Origin: Polaribacter sp. Z022
GTDB lineage: Bacteria > Bacteroidota > Bacteroidia > Flavobacteriales > Flavobacteriaceae
DNA: 64,000 nucleotides
Assembly (NCBI RefSeq): GCF_023555495.1
Contig: NZ_JALCZO010000001.1
Span: forward strand, 620,001 to 684,000
Direction of reading: 5' to 3'
The notes under the pieces are model-generated. The model was not told the DNA's origin. It made no database searches and worked only from the letters and a program-made list of their open reading frames with translations. Both the position numbers and the translations under genes were made by a program. This document shows positions 61,972-64,000 of the stretch, one piece after another. Within the stretch, counting starts at the first letter, position 1, and each line of letters starts with the position of its first letter.

Positions 61972-63999
61972 TTAAAATGAGTAACTAACTGTTCCTAAAA
62001 ACGCTCTAGGTGCTTGTGCGTTAACAGTTGTCCATCCATTATAGTATATTTTATTTGTAAAATTATTTGCTTTTAACGCTACTCTAAACTTATCTACATT
62101 ATAGTATAAACTAGCATTAAAAATTGTGTAACTAGGTATTGTAAAAACACCAGCTACAGAGTTGTTTTTTGTTAAGTTTTCTGAAGCACCATTAAAACCA
62201 AAACCTAAACCAAAGTTTTTTGCAAAACTATTTTCGTCAAATTTATAGTCTGCCCAAAAGTTGTATAAGTTTTCTGCACCTGCTTCTGTTGGTCTTCTGT
62301 CTAAATATTCTATAACTTCTCTTCCTGTAATACCAGTTATTGGGTCTATTGCTTTTTCACTATATACATCAGTGTATTTTCTATCATTCAAAGAATAAGA
62401 AGCTCTAATGTTAAGGTTTTTTATAGGACTCGTGTTTATTTCAAATTCAAAACCTTTACTTATACTTTCTGCCATATCAATAGTTACATTAAATAATAGT
62501 GCATAAGGATCACTTGTTGTAAAATCATTTACAGTAATGTGATAATAACTAGCGCCTAAATTTAATTTTCCATTAATTAGATTTGTTTTTACACCACCTT
62601 CAAATTGAACTGCTTTGGTTGGTTGAAAAACACTAGTAGTTCCATCAGGATTCACAATAGAGTTATTGTTTACAAAACCTGTTTGGTAGTTTCCAAATAC
62701 AGATACTTTATCTTTTATAGGTTGGTATAAAATACCAGCACTTGGAGATAAAGTTGTTTTTGTATAATCATCTGCTTTAGTAGATAAATTACCATCTTGA
62801 ATAAAATGGTCTAAACGTAAACCAACATTAACAGTTAATGCAGGTGTAACATTAATTACATCAGAAACATAAGCTGCAAGTGTTTGTGATTTTAAATTGC
62901 TAATAAAAGGATCTAATTGATCAAAGTTTTCTTGAACATTTTTAGCATCTGTAAAATAGGTAGCATTTGGTGTAAATGTAGAAGGAATTACATCTCCATT
63001 TGCAGCTATAAAAGCATCAAAATAAGGAAAAGAAGAAAAATTGCTCTCTATAGCATCTGAAAAAGGAGATAAACCTAAAGCATTTAAAGTGGCTATTAAT
63101 TGTGGAAAGTTTGATGAAGAAGTAATTTCTGTGTTACCATTAACATTTTTACTATTTCTTTGATTACTAATATAATCTACACCAAAAACCAATCTATTTC
63201 TAACATCACCAATTTTAAAATCTCCAGTAAAATTTTGTTGTAAGTTAAATCTTGTTTCACTTGCATCTCTTTCACTATAAACTCGTGTAAAAGACTCTGT
63301 TGTTAATAGAGAAGAAGCTTCTAATAACATTGGATTTACTAATGGATCTAGTAATGAATTTATGTAGCCTAAAGTTGCAGCATCTAAACCTAAATTATTT
63401 AATTGACCTGTAATTGAAGATAATAATAAAAGACCACTAGCACCACCATCAAATTGGTATTGATACAAACCATCAGTTTGTGCATAACTACTAGAAAAAG
63501 CAGTTTGAGATGTCCAAGTGTCAGATATTTTATAATCAAAAATTGCTCTTGTGTTAAAAGTTGAATTATTTAAAGTGATATCATTAGAGGTAAATGATTT
63601 GTTTGGATTAATATTTAGCTCATCAATATTAGTAGCAACAAGTGGTATTCCATTTCTTAAAAATAGCATAGAAGGATTGGTAGATTCTGTTTGCGAATAT
63701 TCTAAATTAACAGAAGCATTTAATCTATTATTAATTCTGTAAGACATAGAAGGTGCAATAAAAAACGTGTTTTTAAAACCTGCATCTTGAAAACTATCTT
63801 GAGTTAAATAAGATGCATTTACTCTAAAATATGGAGCGTTTGTTTTTCCTAATGGTGTATTGTAATCTAAAGAAACTCTATTTAAACCAAAAGAACCACC
63901 TGTGTAAGATACACTACCTCCCTTACCTTCAAAAGGTTTTTTAGTTACTACATTAATTAAACCACCTAAAGAAGTTTCTGTACTTCCAAATAATGTAGC
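61972..63999 (-). CDS. TonB-dependent receptor, iron/siderophore type (5' end outside window)
   Basis: The last 675 residues of an outer-membrane receptor; the frame is open to the right edge, so the N-terminus is missing. It starts in the plug (TSLGGLINVVTKKPFEGKGG, the GGxINxxTK motif), followed by a beta-barrel ending in the aromatic terminal SYSF. The barrel has FoxA/ferric-siderophore-receptor segments (YQPIKDKVSVFGNYQTGFVN, LNLGASYYHITVNDF, APRAFLGTVSYSF). It is the first gene of the DUF3325/DUF3649/PepSY run. The ligand is not identifiable. Confidence 0.85.
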   Translation of the reverse strand, partial: ATLFGSTETSLGGLINVVTKKPFEGKGGSVSYTGGSFGLNRVSLDYNTPLGKTNAPYFRVNASYLTQDSFQDAGFKNTFFIAPSMSYRINNRLNASVNLEYSQTESTNPSMLFLRNGIPLVATNIDELNINPNKSFTSNDITLNNSTFNTRAIFDYKISDTWTSQTAFSSSYAQTDGLYQYQFDGGASGLLLLSSITGQLNNLGLDAATLGYINSLLDPLVNPMLLEASSLLTTESFTRVYSERDASETRFNLQQNFTGDFKIGDVRNRLVFGVDYISNQRNSKNVNGNTEITSSSNFPQLIATLNALGLSPFSDAIESNFSSFPYFDAFIAANGDVIPSTFTPNATYFTDAKNVQENFDQLDPFISNLKSQTLAAYVSDVINVTPALTVNVGLRLDHFIQDGNLSTKADDYTKTTLSPSAGILYQPIKDKVSVFGNYQTGFVNNNSIVNPDGTTSVFQPTKAVQFEGGVKTNLINGKLNLGASYYHITVNDFTTSDPYALLFNVTIDMAESISKGFEFEINTSPIKNLNIRASYSLNDRKYTDVYSEKAIDPITGITGREVIEYLDRRPTEAGAENLYNFWADYKFDENSFAKNFGLGFGFNGASENLTKNNSVAGVFTIPSYTIFNASLYYNVDKFRVALKANNFTNKIYYNGWTTVNAQAPRAFLGTVSYSF

Positions 64000-64000
64000 A

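Overview
The window is AT-rich, and its genes point to a marine member of the Flavobacteriaceae (Bacteroidota, Polaribacter/Formosa-like). The evidence is SusC/SusD pairs, type IX secretion (T9SS) C-terminal domains, promoters with a TAnnTTTG -7 box, and small flavobacterial families. The genus is inferred from protein character only; no marker gene search was possible.

Four blocks follow each other. (1) 2-16858 is a polysaccharide utilisation locus (PUL) with two sulfatases, an FG-GAP/UnbV lipoprotein, a DUF4380-like secreted protein, SusC, SusD, a surface glycan-binding lipoprotein and a small lipoprotein. It ends with a cytoplasmic set: enolase-superfamily enzyme, aldehyde dehydrogenase and HpcH/HpaI aldolase. 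Sulfatases plus this direct-oxidation set suggest a sulfated algal galactan containing 3,6-anhydrogalactose (inference). No glycoside hydrolase is visible. (2) 17998-31786 is an alginate-type PUL. One operon encodes a gluconokinase/6-phosphogluconate dehydrogenase fusion, an Nramp-fold transporter without metal-binding motifs, a FadR-type regulator, two PL7 lyase lipoproteins, a short-chain dehydrogenase and an RbsD/FucU mutarotase. A SusC/SusD operon on the minus strand and a divergent gluconate-5-dehydrogenase-like gene complete it. (3) 31848-43019 looks like an 11-kb island inserted at the 3' end of tRNA-Leu(CAA), bounded by a 52-bp exact direct repeat. It carries two more FadR-type regulators, a sodium:solute symporter, a mannonate-dehydratase-like enzyme and a second SusC/SusD pair that is paralogous to the resident one. 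(4) 43057-64000 is mostly housekeeping: tRNA-Leu, prs, rplY, pth, a seven-gene minus-strand run from yicC to queD including an unlisted 27-codon membrane gene, upp, trmB, an alkyltransferase-like gene, mrp, a NifU-like gene and a ferredoxin reductase. It ends with an iron-type TonB receptor/DUF3325/DUF3649/PepSY operon that runs off the right edge.

The most striking non-coding signal is an operator shared by four promoters, two in the resident PUL and two in the island. Each has three TTGG-N4-CCA(A/G)-like palindromes at exactly 13-bp spacing, and the first unit begins at the sixth base of the -7 box every time. The three FadR-type regulators are the obvious candidates to bind it. If so, the acquired island and the resident alginate genes form one regulon.
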